Of a stretch of 64,000 bases of DNA, positions 63,056-64,000 are shown piece after piece. The notes under the pieces were generated by a model. The model did not search any database. It saw only the letters and a program-made list of their open reading frames with translations, and was not told the origin of the DNA. The stretch lies in NCBI GenBank assembly GCA_013396525.1, contig VWYX01000766.1, forward strand, positions 124,001 through 188,000, in the 5' to 3' direction. The position numbers and the translations under genes were made by a program. Positions within the stretch are counted from its first letter, which is position 1, and each line of letters opens with the position of its first letter. The stretch is from Chaetorhynchus papuensis (taxonomy: Eukaryota; Chordata; Aves; Passeriformes; Rhipiduridae).

Positions 63056-64000
63056 TATTGCCTGCACATCTCACATATAGGGAGATAGAAATGATAGGCT
63101 TTGAATTAGTTATTTCAAAATATCTATTATTTGTTTCAGAAAGTTTTCTTGGAGAAATTACCTTTTTCCCAAATCATATCAATCACAATAGCTAAGGCAA
63201 AAAGTGGTAAAAATTTCTGGTTCTACAAACAGGAGAAACAGAGAGTCTAGACTAATTCTTTTTGCTTTTCTATTAGGAGTAAAAGCATTTCTTTAGGGAA
63301 AAATGCTTCTGTAGATGAACAGCAGATAACTTCAGAAGAAGGTTTGTTCTTTCTAGTAGAATTTTTCTCTTAATTTAAAAATCTTTTTCTTTTCCTATAA
63401 CTGGATTAAATTAAAGGTTTTGAATAAGTCACTCACTGAACTTATTCAACAGATTTAGTGTTTTGATGGGTTGGAGATTCTTCTCAGAGATGGAAATAAA
63501 TAAGCCAGTCTGTGCTTAGGCCTCTGATATGGCTATATGTTTCTATGAATGTGAAAAAATCCTATCAAAACACCAAACAAAAAACTGCCAAACCTGCAAA
63601 AAACCCCACCCCAAGACCACCACAGTGAAAAAAATCCTCATACTCTCCCTGTTGATCTAATACTTTAAAAGTTTTAGATTATTGCTGTCTGTAAAAATAT
63701 TTTCCCTTGCAGCTAAAGAAACTTTCCAGGGAAAGTTAGAAATTAGGCATAAATAACTGAGTCTATAGTAGAAAGATTTTCATGGTAAGTTAATTCCACA
63801 GTGTAAAAAACCCAAACCCAAACTGACTTTGAGTAAGTTAAAAATAACTGTGGATAATTATAGAGCCCCAACTATGCTGCTATGCAACATCTTTACTTTG
63901 AGTGCTGAGGATCTATAAAAGCAGGTGGCTGCATACATCTGCCAAACATCATCTCAGCCTCATTAGCAGGCAGTAGAGCAACATCACAAAAGCAAGTTGC

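Larger units (their letters stand above)
59520..64000 (+). other. PRIM2: PRIM2 intron after exon G, 5' part
   Basis: It starts with GTAAGG and runs to the window end. A search by eye for the next exon (an ILDLV-like start leading to the fourth cluster Cys) found nothing in the readable sequence. It holds the N gap and a CR1 edge before it. The rest is AT-rich and unremarkable. Confidence 0.75.

Noticed and set aside
62629..63195. Open frames of 131-164 codons across the N run
   Set aside because: They consist mostly of unknown bases and are produced by the gap.
63914..63921. TATAAAAG as a promoter near the window end
   Set aside because: A lone TATA-like word in AT-rich intron is expected by chance. 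No CpG content or initiator context supports it.
1..64000. CRISPR arrays, phage-defence islands or other bacterial systems
   Set aside because: The spliced PRIM2 gene, CR1 LINEs and ERV LTRs show vertebrate nuclear DNA. No regularly spaced repeats or operons exist.

Overview
This is vertebrate nuclear DNA, almost certainly from a bird and probably a songbird. It is AT-rich and intron-dominated. Its repeats are almost all CR1 LINE fragments and ERV long terminal repeats, as is typical of birds. A tRNA-Ile-headed, CR1-tailed SINE at 2021-2156 resembles the passerine TguSINE1 family. There are no bacterial operons, CRISPR arrays or dense coding. Most long open frames are chance frames or lie inside repeats.

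The window is the interior of one plus-strand gene, PRIM2, which encodes the large (p58) subunit of DNA primase. Seven consecutive coding exons are readable, all with GT-AG junctions and compatible phases: 577-672, 1475-1612, 34054-34121, 37686-37758, 38715-38900, 58463-58589 and 59437-59519. They join into an unbroken frame of about 257 codons, matching roughly residues 154-410 of human p58 (numbering recalled). The first exons finish the helical N-terminal domain, which contacts the p48 catalytic subunit and Pol alpha. The last three hold most of the C-terminal 4Fe-4S domain, including three of the four cluster cysteines and the template/primer-binding His/Arg/Tyr residues. The start of the gene lies left of the window. 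I found no next exon (fourth cysteine and C-terminus) between 59520 and 64000.

Layout: 1-1612 holds two exons separated by a short intron. 1613-34053 is a 32.4 kb intron with a SINE, a CR1 with a long open ORF2 remnant (4175-5210), ERVL-type LTR pieces, a solo LTR nested in a CR1 (13359-14078), a compact CpG-rich patch (about 15680-15895), a second solo LTR with a TTTGG target duplication (29204-29857) and several CR1 tails. 34054-38900 carries three exons around two introns. 38901-58462 is a 19.6 kb intron with a near full-length ERVL-type LTR (40098-41180), CR1 tails and an unexplained coding-like segment on the minus strand (about 41950-42207). 58463-59519 has the last two exons. 59520-64000 is intron with a 325-base run of N that probably hides a CR1.

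I see no new multi-gene system. The items most worth a second look are the CpG-rich patch with a possible spliced exon beside it, the nested LTR with its 4-bp duplication, and the coding-like minus-strand segment.
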